From Liolophura sinensis (Eukaryota > Mollusca > Polyplacophora > Chitonida > Chitonidae), in NCBI RefSeq assembly GCF_032854445.1, contig NC_088301.1, positions 17,632,018 through 17,696,017 of the forward strand: a DNA stretch of 64,000 bases, given 5' to 3'. This document shows positions 1 to 11,060 of this stretch, piece after piece (position 1 is the stretch's first letter; every line of letters begins with the position of its first letter). The position numbers and the translations under genes are program-made. Under the pieces are notes generated by a model. It saw nothing but the letters and a program-made list of their open reading frames with translations, was not told the DNA's origin and did not search any database.

Positions 1-230
1 GTGGATGCAGCAAAAAACCTCCTCTCTGCACAGAAAACACGGCTTATATACGTTCCAGGTGGATTCAACTATTCTTAAAAACAGAATTAACAGCCAATGA
101 AATAAACAAAGCATTGAACAAGGTGCTTTCGATCCGGTCCGCGCTGTACACATATAACAGGGCTTGTTATGCTTTCACAAAGGTCCGCAGACTAACAGTA
201 CATCAAAACGTGAAATAGTCATACATAACA
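1..230 (+). repeat. 3' part of an LTR (solo-LTR family 1)
   Basis: The sequence is nearly the same as the last 240 bases of the complete LTR at 11675-12682 and ends with the same ACATAACA terminus at 230. The element is cut by the window start, so whether it is a solo LTR or part of a full element cannot be seen. It abuts an EGF pseudoexon directly, so the insertion may have removed the start of that exon. Confidence 0.75.
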
Positions 231-235
231 AGATC

Positions 236-373
236 ACATTGTGAGATGAAATGTGGACATTGCTTGGAGGGGGAATCTTTCTTTGGTGATATGGTTCGTC
301 ATTGCCCTGACAGCATACCAAGATGCATGCCGGGAAATGGCACCATATTGCATGATTGCGACATGTGACACTG
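236..373 (+). pseudogene. EGF-like pseudoexon of an upstream receptor copy
   Basis: Reads CEMKCGHCLEGES, then PDSIPRCMPGNG and a final TGTGACACTGG, and aligns with the EGF exons at 24436 (copy B) and 50265 (copy C). The first third of the exon (the CNPGTYGS part) is missing where the LTR ends. An insertion between the glycine loop and the last cysteine disrupts spacing and frame. It shows that at least one more family copy lies to the left of the window. It cannot encode a normal domain. Confidence 0.7.
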
Positions 374-1800
374 GTCGTTTTTTTTTCTTTGTTTTTGAAA
401 CATTTCTGAAAACCAATATACTTGATTAATTTTTATAAAAATCATCATCTTCAAAAAAATTCTATTTTAAAATCAGATGGTTATAGTTCCCTCCGTTCTT
501 TGTTAAAAAAAAACCTAACGTTATAACTGTCAAATGGATTACCCAGCAACCTTTCAATGGTGAAGTGTTTATGGTTTCATTCCAAGCTTTCCAAGAGTTT
601 ATCTCTTTCCGAACGATGCCAAGTGCGGAGGTCTCAATCGTAGCGAAAATGGCGATTAGCGAACTTTGGTTTGCTTTCAATGCGGCAGGTCGCTTTTTTA
701 CAATGTTAATTGTAACATCATAGTCTTTATATAACAAACAACGAGGTAATATGAGGTCAGAATTGCTACAGGAATAAGGACAGCTTGTTAGTAGCTTGTT
801 TGTACAGCCACACTCGAAACACTGAGTCTCGTGTGAGTATACTGAAGATTACAGATCTGTGTTTCCGAAGGTTAAAAACTAGAACCACGAAACAGATCTC
901 AGATTTATATCTATGTTCGAGTGTAAGACCATCGAGTCGGCGTAGGCCCCTGCTCTTTACTAACAATGAACTATATAAGCTCCCCATCAGTGAACAGGTA
1001 AACGTATACATGCTCCTTATGGGTCTTGATAACATGCAGATTTATTACCTCAACTGTAGGCCTAAACTGTCAATATTAGCACTATATGATAACGGTCATG
1101 AAACGAATATTGTTTATCTTATATTACCCCAGTCTGCAAGAAGTGCTAAATTCACAGGAGCGTCGATGCCTTATTACTAAGCAGAAGGTTTCATTGTGCT
1201 AAAATTTTTGTAACACAATAACGTAACTTCCTTGTTAGTTAAAAGAATACTGCCAGTGCTGAGCAGTCACGCATCTCGGGTATCACACCTGGCTGAGGCA
1301 GACACTATAGACTATTTCTTGTAGAGAGCTGCCTATATTCAGCTGTATCCATATTACTACAAAAAAATGCAGTTTCTTTAAAAAAACACTGCCGATCATA
1401 TATTACAAGAGATTCACTTATTAATGTTATATTATACTAAAACGTTTCAAACGCAGCCGTGTTAAAAACATGGTTTACAATAAAGTCAACAGCAGTTCAG
1501 GTATCTGGTGTTACCCTCCTTCAAAACATGTTGAACTGCAATTTCTTTGCCTTATATGGACGTAAAATGTATCAATGTGTGAAGCTTAGGTTGTTACATG
1601 ACACTGACTAAAGGCAATTTTGGTAGTGTGCTTGACTGATTTTACAGTCTCTAAAAGGAGTAGGCCATATGTATAGAATGACATACAACAAACGTAGGTT
1701 GACAGACGCATTCAAGGATTTATTTTCATATCAATTGTGTGTATACAATCTTTCTATGTGTGTGCCTCAAGATCACTCAAAAACACGTGCGACACGCCCG
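374..1800. other. No recognisable gene
   Basis: Between the upstream EGF relic and the copy A promoter I see no conserved protein, RNA gene or named repeat. A 131-codon open frame at 785-1180 has no recognisable domain and an unremarkable composition; it is most likely chance. Confidence 0.5.
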
Positions 1801-1812
1801 ACGTCTAAACGG

Positions 1813-1823
1813 CCTATATATGG
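1813..1823 (+). promoter_or_regulatory. Copy A TATA box
   Basis: CCTATATATGG lies about 215 bases before the signal-exon ATG of copy A. The same TATATGGCT context occurs about 220 bases before the ATG of copy B (13035-13043), so the core promoter was duplicated with the gene. Conserved leader blocks follow in both copies, such as the CCTGTACAGATTTAGCTT stretch near 1905 and 13120. Confidence 0.55.
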
Positions 1824-2035
1824 CTAGCTGTTGTGAGAAGATGGTGTGGTTGTCGTTCAGACACCTAAGGGAGCACGTTCAGTAGATCTGGGAAGAAGTT
1901 CCACCTGTACAGATTTAGCTTCTGGAAAGATTTCATATCTTATGAGAATTCCTCCTGTCTGGAAAATTACATCAGGATAGAATTAGAGCGTCCTGTGAAG
2001 TGTCCTTGGAACTGAACAGAGATTGCCCTCAGACT

Positions 2036-2096
2036 ATGGAGGATCACAGGAAACAGATTGGCGGGGTGCTTCTCTTTGTGATGGGAATAACATTTG
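2036..2096 (+). pseudogene. Copy A signal-peptide exon
   Basis: Encodes MEDHRKQIGGVLLFVMGITF followed by a split Gly codon and a GTAAGT donor, which is a basic N-terminus plus a hydrophobic core. It aligns with the copy B exon at 13255-13312, including leader and donor. The exon itself is intact. However, no lectin or EGF exon follows before the damaged TM exon at 8980, so copy A is called a pseudogene. Without the first ATG at 2036 an upstream in-frame ATG at 2000 would lengthen the N-terminus; the 2036 start is preferred because it matches copy B. Confidence 0.65.
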
Positions 2097-3490
2097 GTAA
2101 GTATTCTGCTTTAGGGGAAATGTATTTGTTCAACATTGTAATTATGGAAAACACACCAGGTAAATCTTTTTCATACGGAAGAAAGTTAAGTTTAAATTCA
2201 GGAAGTTTTCGCTAAAATTTAAGACCAGCACACCTTTCTATTGACAAATAAGAATTGAATGTGATTATGTCTCCCTGATCGCGTTGCCCTCACTTGAGGC
2301 TTTTGAGTGCCACTGACTTTCCACTGACATACTTACACTGGTGCTTGTTTACAGAGACAATAGCTACACGCCTACTTTTTATTAGATGGTGATAATATTT
2401 TAAAATGGGTGTAGTTTATAATTTGACTCTGCTGCCCCAGTGCCTGTTTATGCCAAAAACACAAAACGTTAAGAAGTTGAATCATTTCCGGTGTCAGAAA
2501 GCCTGTTTCTAGACAAGATGAAGTAGAAATGAAATTCTGGCTGATACAAACCAGGCAAAAATTACAGCGTCTTCATGTCTGGCGTGACGCCAGGTAATCA
2601 TGTATACATCAGTTTGTCTAGGAATGACTTAGATCTTGAAATAAATCACGTGATTATCAGCCATGGATACTAGTTTTGAACTGACTGGTGTACAAAGGAC
2701 AGATTTAGTTAGATGAAAATGGCATGTTAGATAGGAGGAAATGTAACCAAAGCAATAGAAGTGCAATCTCAAATTATTAATCGGCATTTTGATAATTTCT
2801 TCATAAAACTGTGTAACTTGAATTGAAGAAGAGCTGTCAAAACATTTACACAGACATGTACCTGTTAGATAAAGGCGGTAGTCTATGTGACATAACAGCG
2901 ATCGATAAGATATAACTACTCTTCCGTTACATGCAGATAATCGTCCATTCGTCCAAGTACTGACCTATAATCTGTGCTTTGAAATGTTCTTCAGTTGCTA
3001 CCAAGCGCAGGGCGATTACAATAACCCTCTATTTATCTTTTAACTGTGAAAACAGAGTGTGTGTTTACACTGTACAGTTTGATAAATGTTCGTCTCGTAG
3101 TCACAGTGCTATAGAGGTACGCGTAAAAACACGAAGCATGTGTACACCAATCTCATAGTGTTACACCTAAACGGGCGTGTACACAATTCAATGGTAAGCC
3201 AGCGCTCTAATGAGCATGTGGGGAGAGGATTTCTCCAATAACCCCTACTTGAAGCCGGCTATTGTGTCATATCCGGGACAGCTTATGTGTTTGACGAACT
3301 GTGCGGTCGACTATTTTTAAACACCGGTACGGGGAATCAACGCTTACAGCTATAGGCTATTTGATAATGCAGTCAAATTTTCCAATATCTACATGTTGAA
3401 CTCTGGTTATAACAGGAACGAAAGGAATCAGTTACCATTTGCTTTAATCATTCATCGGTTAGGTCACAAAGAGTTGCACAATTTTTAGAT
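2097..3490. other. Copy A intron, nothing recognised
   Basis: Intron-like AT-rich sequence after the signal exon donor. Its first bases resemble the start of the corresponding copy B intron. No exon, RNA gene or named element is visible. Confidence 0.5.
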
Positions 3491-3496
3491 TGACTT

Positions 3497-3680
3497 GTCC
3501 GTCAGTCGTCCCGTAAGTCGGTCCGTCTGTCTGTCTGCCCGTCCGTCTGTCGCCTTGAAGGTTTATCGATGTTTAAGCCTGTCGGATGGATGTACAGCCA
3601 GCCGGTTGATTGGCCGAAAGACTGGTCCGTCGGACAATTATTCGGAAGTCGCACAAAGCGTCGGTCGGTCCATTGGGTAG
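3497..3680 (+). repeat. Degenerate GTCC/GTCT short tandem repeat
   Basis: Runs of GTCCGTCTGTCTGTCTGCCC-like tetranucleotide repeats, densest at 3497-3553 and fading towards 3680. Open frames on both strands here (serine/valine-rich, and its complement) are products of the repeat and are not annotated. Confidence 0.75.
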
Positions 3681-4059
3681 ACGAGTCTCTGTACAAAAAG
3701 CTCTGTAAATCGACTGGTTAAAACGCATAGACTTTTGTTGTGGGTTAGGACGATCAGAAATCTGGCAAAATCACCACTGATTGTGACTCATGCACGCATA
3801 GTGAGTCAATGGTTTTTTATGTTTTGTGACATTTCAAGCCCACACTGTCGATAATTCCTCCCTGAAGATTACATGTACGTTCGACATTCGTGATATTTCA
3901 CAACACTGATAGCCAGCATAATCACCAATCCAATCTGTTTGTGTGCAAAAGGATGTGAAATTCACCAAAGTGCTAGAAAACTACAACGGAAATGCAGTTT
4001 TAGTGTTATTCCTGGCCTACCACCCACAGTAGCGCAAAGACGCTATGCTCTCGGTAAAA

Positions 4060-5750
4060 AGTTAAATGACATGTCTAGGAAAAAGCATTCTACTGGAAAA
4101 TTTACTTATTTATTGGTTAGTTTATTCATAAACTTGTCTAGGACTTGGATAGCAGATCTGGAAAGAGGTCTTGTGATTATAATTTATGGAGACTCGTTTG
4201 GGATTAAGCGGTGTACAAATGTCAGATTCGCCTACATTAAAACAACATCTGTCAGATAATCGAAAAAGAAGTTACAGTTATTTATTCAACAATGCCCCAT
4301 TTCAAATTGTTAATCATGGCCTTTACCATTCCCCAAACACCTGTATCTTGGACAGAAGGAGAGTTATCAACCAATAAACCAGACATAGGCTAAAGCTGAT
4401 ACTCTAAACGATACATACAGTGTCTGTTGCATCAAAACGACGCAATAGCTTTGAAGTTTGTGATCAACACTCCAAGTCACTAAAAAGGAATGTCATCGTT
4501 TTAACCTGTTGCCATTTTGTTTTGGTCCATATACATGGTGGATTCAACTACTGTTCATTTTGTGACGTTGGTCTCCAGTCATTATATCACCAGAAAGTTG
4601 ATGACAAAAAATCGGATTTATAGTAATTTGTTTTACAATTGGTGCGCCAAAATGAGGTTAGGACAAACTGCATCCAGTAACACATCCAGACTCCACTGGT
4701 GTCTCCGCAAATCTACTACATTGTTTATCATTTCAGAAGTTCCTGACATACAACTCTAAAACCGTTCTGCGGTTTGATCCAATACTACAAGATATAACAT
4801 ATAATTCATCTATTTATTTTATATTACACAAAAACCTGCAAATAATTTCAGATATGGCAGTGTCCGAAACTTAGCTTAGAGTGAAGTTGATAGGAAAGTA
4901 GGTAACGGGTGTCACTTCCCCCGCAAGACATCCTGGGCTTCGCCCATTCCATCAGCATGCCACTGGGTTTTGAATAATTATAACGTCATTTATGTGCTAT
5001 GTACGTGAACTGTATTTGTGCAGTTTAACATTAGGAATAAGAAAAAATGTTCTAACTTCATTTGCTTTGTAAAGATGTTAATTTTCGACATATCGATGTG
5101 TGGAGCTTGTGTTGTAACGTATCGCTGACTAACAGAAATTTTTTAGCGAGACAGATTTACAGCCAACTGAATATAGGCGACTCGCTGAAAGAGGAAGATT
5201 ATAGTATATGCCACCTGTCCCATGCTGTGAATAAACCTATTCTCCTACACCTCCTGAACAGTCTTCCTTATCCACACTGTAAAAAACAGGATTATTTTAG
5301 AGTAAAGCTACACCCACATTCAAAGCCGATTATGTAGTTACATGATGTGTGGAGAATTAAAAGTACAGTGCCGCCTTGTGTCTTTTCCCAGCTATAGTGT
5401 TGTAAGGGACCGAACATCAGTCACACACTGATTTTTTTTTTTTTTGATTGGTGTTTTACGCCGTACTCAAGAATATTTCATTTATACGACGGCGGCCAGC
5501 ATTATGGTGAAACCCACGACAATCCGCAGGTTGCTGACAGACCTTCTCACGTACGGCCGGAGAGGAAGCCAGCATGAGCTGGACTTAAACTCACAGCGAC
5601 CGCATTGGTGAGAGACTCCTGGGTCATTACGCTGCGCTAACGCTTTAACCGAGTGAGCCACGGAGGCCCCACACACACTGATGTGATGAATTGTTAAGTG
5701 TGTCATAAAACCCATGCATACACACATAATCATACAAACTGTATTTTACA
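4060..5750. repeat. Intron block duplicated between copies A and B
   Basis: Closely similar in order to 13620-15010. Shared landmarks include TTGTCTAGGACTTG.ATAGCA, the ATCAAAACG.CGCAATGGCTTTGAAG block, GACATGCAACTCTAAAA and AGTACAGTGCCG.CTTGTGT. It defines the paralogous alignment of receptor copies A and B, and so shows that the SINE at 5433 (present only in A) and the SINE at 13777 (present only in B) postdate the duplication. Confidence 0.8.
5433..5671 (-). mobile_element. tRNA-derived SINE (family I), full length, with TSD
   Basis: In minus orientation: a GGCCTCCGTGGCTCAC.CGG start with an RNA polymerase III A-box-like block, a B-box-like GAGTTTAAGTCCAGCTC, a central ACCATAATGCTGGCCGCC core, and the AATATTCTTGAGTACGGCGT 3' block with an A-rich tail (T-run at 5433). 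It is flanked by 11-base direct repeats CACACACTGAT at 5422-5432 and 5672-5682. The paralogous site near 14970-14985 in copy B is empty. Confidence 0.92.
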
Positions 5751-5904
5751 TAGAATGTGTGTGTTTACCTTATTTTGGCTGCAAAATGATGGTTTCGCTT
5801 CGCTGTGTCATAGATCAACATCAGGGGAAGGGAATATAGTGAAGAGATATCACATAATGATTTGAAAGCTACCGGTATAAAAGGGGAATGCAGGTTTAGA
5901 CCTG

Positions 5905-6310
5905 GTCTGTCTTTCCGTCAGTACGCCATTTCGTTGGTTTGCTACTCCGCCATTCCGTCAGTCCGTTAGTCCGTCATTCTGTCAGTCTGCTAGTCCGCCA
6001 TGCTGTCGGTCTGTTAGTCCGTCATTCTCGTCAGTCTGTTAGTCTGTCATTCCGTCAGTCTGTTAGTCCGTCATGCTGTCAGTCTGTTAGTCCGCCATTC
6101 CGTCAGTCTGTTAGTCCGTCATTGTGTCAATCTGGTAGTCCTTTATTCAGCCAGCCTGTTAGTTCATCATTCTGACAGTTCGTCAATCCGTATGCTTTTC
6201 AGTCCAAACTTCCGTGTTTCTGTCATTCCGCCATTCTGTCAGTCTGTCAGTAAGTCTGTTAGTCCGTCATTTCGTCAATCCGTTAATATGTCAGTCTTTC
6301 AGTCCGTAAG
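5905..6310 (+). repeat. Minisatellite of CTGTTAGTCCGTCATTC-type units
   Basis: Imperfect tandem copies of 8- and 16- to 24-base units built from CCGTCAGT, CTGTTAGT and CCGTCATT. A 78-codon frame through it (repeated QSVSP/LVRHSV) is a consequence of the repeat and has no start context or homology. Confidence 0.85.
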
Positions 6311-6950
6311 GAAATTTTGGTCAGGTACCAGTAGCGGAAGCAGAGAATAAAGACCACAATGCATTGCTCTGGTCACATGAGTTGGGGAAGGGAGGACGAT
6401 AGCAGCATCGTACCATGGCTTTGTGCCATCACCGGGCGATAGAACGATGCTCCGATGATGGCCTTTTCCGGTTATCATAGTTTTTTGTATTATTTTTTGC
6501 TTTCAAAACGATCGAACATCCTAAACTGAAGCTTGGTACCTGGCTTTACCTAGAAAAGTTACAAACGAAGTGCGAGTTTGGGCTGTTTCCTCCATTTTCA
6601 ACAAAATCATAACCTGTTTAGTTATGTCGTGGACTCCGGCATACATATTATCCTGATGTCAAAAGCAGTAGTGCACATGTATTGTTTCCACACTATGTAC
6701 CTTGACTGGAAGCCGATGAAATACGGCTTCTTGTCAATTTACCTCATTCGTGTAGGATCCGCCCTAGATCCGATAAAAATGCGCGTAGGGTGGGCGAATG
6801 CGTAGGGTATATTGTTAGGATCGGGCAGCACTGTGCGTATAACCCTGCCTATATGTTAAATGAAACCTATAAATAAGACTTTGCTCTGCTGTAAATCTAA
6901 GCACCGTGCTTCTTAGAAGACACAGCTTCAACATCATACACATAGCTTTA
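6311..6950. other. No recognisable feature
   Basis: Contains a 75-codon open frame at 6578-6805 without a recognised domain. The copy A to copy B alignment resumes only at about 6955, so this stretch lies at the junction where all ectodomain exons are missing from copy A. Confidence 0.4.
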
Positions 6951-7084
6951 GGTTTCTGTATGTTGTGTACAATGCATGAATAAAGGCTTTTCTGAATAGG
7001 TTACACAAGGTGATGTATGTGATCATGATATGTTTTCTGGCATCTTATAGTCTCCAATACACGTATGTAGACGCTCAAATACAC

Positions 7085-7905
7085 ATAGTACATAAGGACA
7101 TCTCTTCTTGGGGTTTCCTCACTCAGATTTTATTGATAGAATTTCATCAGTAATTGTAACTCTGTTTAATAAAACTGGTCAGTGCTATATTAACGTCTGT
7201 CCCACTACATACAAGTGTTACTACTCATTGGATGTTTCGCTGTTCATCGAAGTTCTTGGGTTTCTCATTAATATTGATTGATTTATTTATTTGATTGAAG
7301 TTTTACACCATACTCAAGAATATTTCACCTATACGAGGGCGGCCAGCATTATGGCGGAAATAATCTCCCAACCATCCACAGATTGCTGGTAGACATTCTC
7401 ACTCACGGCTGGAGAGGAAGCCAGCATGAGTTGGTTCTCATTAGTAACATTTATGTGAAATTCGAGGTAACCATATATCAACAGTGTATAAGCATATAGA
7501 TTGTGCCCGCCTGTGACTATGCACAAACTATTAAGGAGTAATCCTCACCAGGCTAGACCTTTCTCATTCATTAAACGCTATATTGATAATCTGCTAGCTT
7601 TAAGTAATCCGTATGTAGCAAAGATTGTGAAAGATATATGCCCACCTTCGCTGAATTTAAATGAAACCATAGGCTGCCCCTATGGTATATCCTATCTGGA
7701 CTCATTTTGCACAAAGACCAAAACGGATTTCTCTCGCAGACTTCACGACAAGAGGGATACCTTCAATTTTAATATTATAAATTGTCCTTACTTGGGCAGC
7801 AATATACCGAAGTGTCCTGCATATGGTGTGTACATATCCCGCCTTGTAGCACTTGTCAGATCCTGTGTGTTATGTGACGATTTCAATCAACGTCAAACGT
7901 TATGA
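7085..7905 (+). pseudogene. Reverse transcriptase relic, Penelope-like group (tentative)
   Basis: Conceptual pieces in order: LIDRISSVIVTLFNKTGQCYI, a DVSLFIEVLGFLIN segment, NIYVKF with TIYQQC, then SFIKRYIDN with the catalytic YIDD changed to YIDN. These are followed by SYLDS, DKRDTFNFNIINCPYL and IPKCPAYGVYISRL. This order matches reverse transcriptases of the type found in many marine invertebrates, which I place near Penelope-like elements with limited certainty. A SINE interrupts it at 7271-7436 and frameshifts split it, so it is dead. The same relic, in the same position relative to the TM exon, recurs in copy B at 30400-32580. Confidence 0.75.
7271..7436 (-). mobile_element. SINE family I inserted in the reverse transcriptase relic
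   Basis: Minus orientation, truncated at the tRNA end. It shows the tail TTGATTTATTTATTTGATTG, the ATACTCAAGAATATTTCACC block, the GGCGGCCAGCATTATGGC core and GGAAGCCAGCATGAG. Direct repeats CTCATTA flank it (7264-7270 and 7437-7443) and correspond to the interrupted LIN-N codons. The copy B relic at 30570 is uninterrupted at this point. Confidence 0.88.
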
Positions 7906-8600
7906 CTGCCAAAACTTGTGTGTCAAAGTTATGCCATCAACCGCCTTCACTGCAACTTTCTTAAGTTTTACAATGTGTTTTATTTTAAGGGAATTTGGAC
8001 ACAACGTTCAAATCTCTGCCGCTCTATTGCATGATTGAATCACAATCGCTGGGGTCTATATATTCATCGGGTTGAATTAGATCTCTGCGTTGGATATATA
8101 AACAGTTGCAATCAAAGTGCAGCCGAGATACTGTACATATTTTATCACTGACAACTTATATTCTAGCATAGCACATGTACGTGATTTGAATACTGATTGT
8201 TGGAAACTGTTGATTCCTTCTCTTTGTGTGATTCCGTCCTATGTTCGTACTTTATATTCTTTCTTAGTTCTTTGGTGATTTGTGTTAAATGCGATTCTGA
8301 GAATTGGCCTTGCGATTTTTATTGACCTGGCACGTTCATCTTGACTGACGGCTGGTATATGATAGTCTGTTTCGACGCATTAGAGTCAAACGTTTGCTAC
8401 AGCCTTTTTCTCTTTATATTTCTACGGCATTTGCACCAAAGATCGGGACATTTAAATGAACAATGAAGTTCATATATTGTTTATGTAAGAAAACCAGGCT
8501 TTTGGATTTTGCTGAACTAAAATGTTTACATAGATTGTCATCGATGGAGTTGAACTTCTACCTACAGCAATGTGGGTAACGTTGTCTAAAGGTTTTGAAA
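7906..8600. repeat. Non-coding tail shared with copy B (32600-33150)
   Basis: Colinear with 32600-33150, for example GGATATATAAACAGTTGCAATCAAAG, GACGGCTGGTATA and ACCTACAGCAATG.GGGTAACGTTGTCTAAA. It is the region between the reverse transcriptase relic and the minisatellite in both copies. It holds no gene that I can see. Confidence 0.7.
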
Positions 8601-8614
8601 ACATTTAATATAGA

Positions 8615-8935
8615 ATCTTATATCCTCTGCTCTAGGAGCTAACACTTTTCAACCCCAGTATTCAGAGACCTACGCACCGAGGGGGTTACCACTCGCAAAC
8701 TTAAAAGCCTCTCATCATTGCGGTCATTGAGAGCACAAGTGTAGCTCACGCTGGCTTCCTCTCGGGCTATTGTCGCGAGTTCCCCCCTGGCTATGCCCGA
8801 TTTCCTCTGACCATCGTATAAGTGTAATATTCTTGAATGCTGCGTAAAAAACCACTCAAACAAATAAATATATCCTCTACGCCAGGAGTTAAGAGCATAC
8901 CATCCCATATCCTCTGCTCCCTTTGTAAGTAATTA
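8615..8935 (+). repeat. Remnant of the pre-TM minisatellite, split by a SINE
   Basis: Short units such as TATCCTCTGCTCTAGGAGCTAACA (8620) and TATCCTCTACGCCAGGAGTTAAGAGCAT (8868) match the 37-base minisatellites that precede the TM exon in copies B and C. Here only a few units remain, separated by a diverged SINE. Confidence 0.75.
8690..8868 (+). mobile_element. Diverged SINE family I
   Basis: Plus orientation: CATTGCGGTCATTGAGAGCACAAG, then AGCTCACGCTGGCTTCCTCTC, ATCGTATAAGTGTAATATTCTTGAAT, GCTGCGTAAAAAACCACTC and an AAATAAATA tail. Mutations have removed a clean A box. Confidence 0.8.
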
Positions 8936-8979
8936 TTGGAAGTTTGCGTTTCTTGTAACGTTTCAAATATTTCGACCAG

Positions 8980-9045
8980 CTATCCGAATTACACTGGAGT
9001 GATTGCCGGAAGCGCTGCCGGAATCTCCACTGTCTTGATCATATC
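8980..9045 (+). pseudogene. Copy A transmembrane exon with a 19-bp deletion
   Basis: Encodes YPNYTGVIAGSAAGISTVLII and then breaks. Compared with copy C, 19 bases are missing inside the hydrophobic segment, which shifts the frame before the GTAGGT donor. The Y.GVIAGSA.GIS block is shared with copy B at 33705-33807. This deletion alone would stop a spliced product from joining the tail in frame. Confidence 0.75.
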
Positions 9046-9255
9046 ATGATGTAGGTCTGCACTTGTTTTTATTACGTGTTTAATGGCTTTGTGATTGGTA
9101 TCCGGTACTGCTCAGATATTTCTGTGAAGAACCGACTAGGTCTCAAATTTGGCATATGTATAGATTGACGATTTCACTTTTCAATACACATGCACGATGA
9201 TATTCAATTTTTTTGGTTGTTTTTTGGTGCATACCCATCTCGTTTCTTCAATTAG

Positions 9256-9450
9256 CAGGAGGATTCCACGACATATACAAACAGGTGGCGCTGTGAGCTC
9301 TAACGCAAAATGTATTCCAGCACCAGAGAGCTCCATTCCTACAGAAACCATGTATAGAAACTGGTACAATAGAAGGGATGTAAATTCGAATAGAGGAATT
9401 ATAATGAAGATAAGTCGTATGAAGCTATGCATCAATACGCCAATCTGTAA
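9256..9450 (+). pseudogene. Copy A cytoplasmic-tail exon, frameshifted
   Basis: Preceded by TTCTTCAATTAG like copy B. Starts RRIPRHIQTGGAVSSN and PAPESSIPTETM, then is 7 bases shorter than the 202-base exons of B and C, so the frame breaks. In the shifted frame the end reads SYEAMHQYANL followed by a stop, the relic of the YEAI..YVNL motif. Nearby sequence to 9800 also aligns with copy B downstream flank near 35975-36200. Confidence 0.78.
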
Positions 9451-9539
9451 TAAAACATAGAAATACATTTCCAGGTTTTCTAAGAAACCTTGTGGAATAT
9501 GGAGCAAATCAAAAAACGGAGCGATGTAAACTTTTCAAT

Positions 9540-10480
9540 GTAAATGATCGACATTATAAAGCGGTTTTATCATCTGCTACACAAAGATGTTTATCGCGCG
9601 TTTAAATGTTACACATTTGTTTTTTTTTCCAGTGCTTTATTATATAAGGATTTGTATATTTGCCGTACATATTTTTCTAAAGTTTTTGAATGTACTGGTA
9701 AACCCGTGTTCCTGGGTATGTATTTACTACCATTGCACAGATGTCTCGTTAAACATAAACACATTGTTTGAACAAAACCGTCTGGCATTGCCAATGTATT
9801 CACCGATTGTTAATCCACTTGGCTAATTAATTTGATTCAAAGGGAGCTTTCTCTTGGCACAGACTTGTATGCTGTTAATCTGTCATTTTTGCTGAATCAA
9901 AACAAAAGAAACTAGCCAAATGGCTGATTGAATCATGTCACTTGACATTCAGACGAGTTAAGTGAGTAATGTTGTCCAGTGGACTTAGCCAGTCCTCTTT
10001 TTTGCCGAGTGACAATCAAATGAGGAAGACTTCAACACGATGCAAACCTGGGTTTAGACTTTCTAATCACTCGGCAGTGTCAGTTGGAACTAAAGACCAC
10101 ATATACACATTCTCAAAAGTTCTCGGCTAATTTAGTTTTCTGTTGGATGTATCAGGTACTTATGCAGTACTGCAAATATAAGAACAAACTACTTAGACTG
10201 TACAATGCCACACGCCTTCATGAATAGGGGCACCTGCTGGAAACCAGCCTATTCCTGAAAGTTTCTTGAGAACTGCTCACTCTCATCTCCCCACCGGGCT
10301 TAAAATCATCCTAAAGTCATATTATTTTTCATAAAAGGCAAGCAGGTGAGTATTAAGAAAAAAAATCTAGCATGTGCCATTGTCCATCAAGTGTAAAATA
10401 GAATTCCAACCTTGCCTTCTTCAAAAATATCAAAATATTAAACAACGATGCTTTTGCGCATAACTCAGATGCCTTTTTGA
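9540..10480. other. Copy A 3' flank
   Basis: 9540-9700 resembles 35975-36170 after copy B (GA.CAACATTATAAAGCGGT, AAAGATGTTTATC.CG). The rest shows no gene or named repeat. Short open frames at 9544-9826 overlap each other in several frames and have no recognisable content. Confidence 0.5.
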
Positions 10481-10499
10481 TGAACCATACATCACTTTG

Positions 10500-10763
10500 T
10501 TTTTATTAATCTATTTATTTATTCCTATTTTTTTATTCATTTGAGTTTTACGCCATAGTAAGGGATATTTGACCTTTGAGACGGCGGCAAGCATTATGGT
10601 GAAAGTAAACCAGGCAGGGCACGGGAACACCCACGGCCATCCGCTGGTTACTACCAGATCTTCCAACGTGAGCCGGACTTAATCTCACAGCTGTCGCACT
10701 GGCAAGAGGCTAATGGGTCATTCTATCGCGCTGGCACGCTAACTCCACGGCCAGGGAGGCCAC
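10500..10763 (-). mobile_element. Old SINE family I copy, shared with copy B flank
   Basis: Minus orientation with tail, GACGGCGGCAAGCATTATGGTG core, CATCCGCTGGTTACTACCAGATCT and GGTCATTCTATCGCGCTGGC. A related, shorter copy sits at the equivalent place after copy B (36243-36391) with similar flanking sequence, so this SINE predates the A/B duplication. Confidence 0.82.
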
Positions 10764-11060
10764 CACTCGAGATTTTTTCACTTGTACAATGATAGTCAGA
10801 TTCATGCTTAGAGGAAAGTAGAAGAGCAGGTGCTAAACCAGCGCCCTTTGGCAATTGACTAACGAAGATTAGCATGAGTGATGTACAGCTCTGCACACCA
10901 TAATGGTGTGAGACAAGTGGCCTGTAACGAGCATTCGCACGATGGTAGGCGAATACACAAACAACCTGTTCATTAAAATACCTGTGTGTTAATGTAATTT
11001 TATTGTAGTCTACTGGAGGAATTAATCCCCAATTTTGCACAACCATTATCAAACATTTTA
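10764..11060. repeat. Flank shared with 36392-36570, includes the 37-bp array seed
   Basis: Aligned landmarks include the GATAGTCAGATT / GATGGTCAGTTT block and GTGGCCTGTAACGAGC / GTGGCCTGTAAGGAGC, followed by CACGATGGTAGGCGAATAC at 10937. This last piece is one unit of what has become a 37-bp tandem array after copy B. Confidence 0.65.

Noticed and set aside
785-1180. 131-codon plus-strand frame
   Set aside because: No domain, no splice context, no paralogue in the other copies; overlaps an equally open antisense frame.
5939-6175. Serine/valine-rich repeat protein
   Set aside because: Translation of a CCGTCAGT/CTGTTAGT minisatellite without homology or regulatory context.
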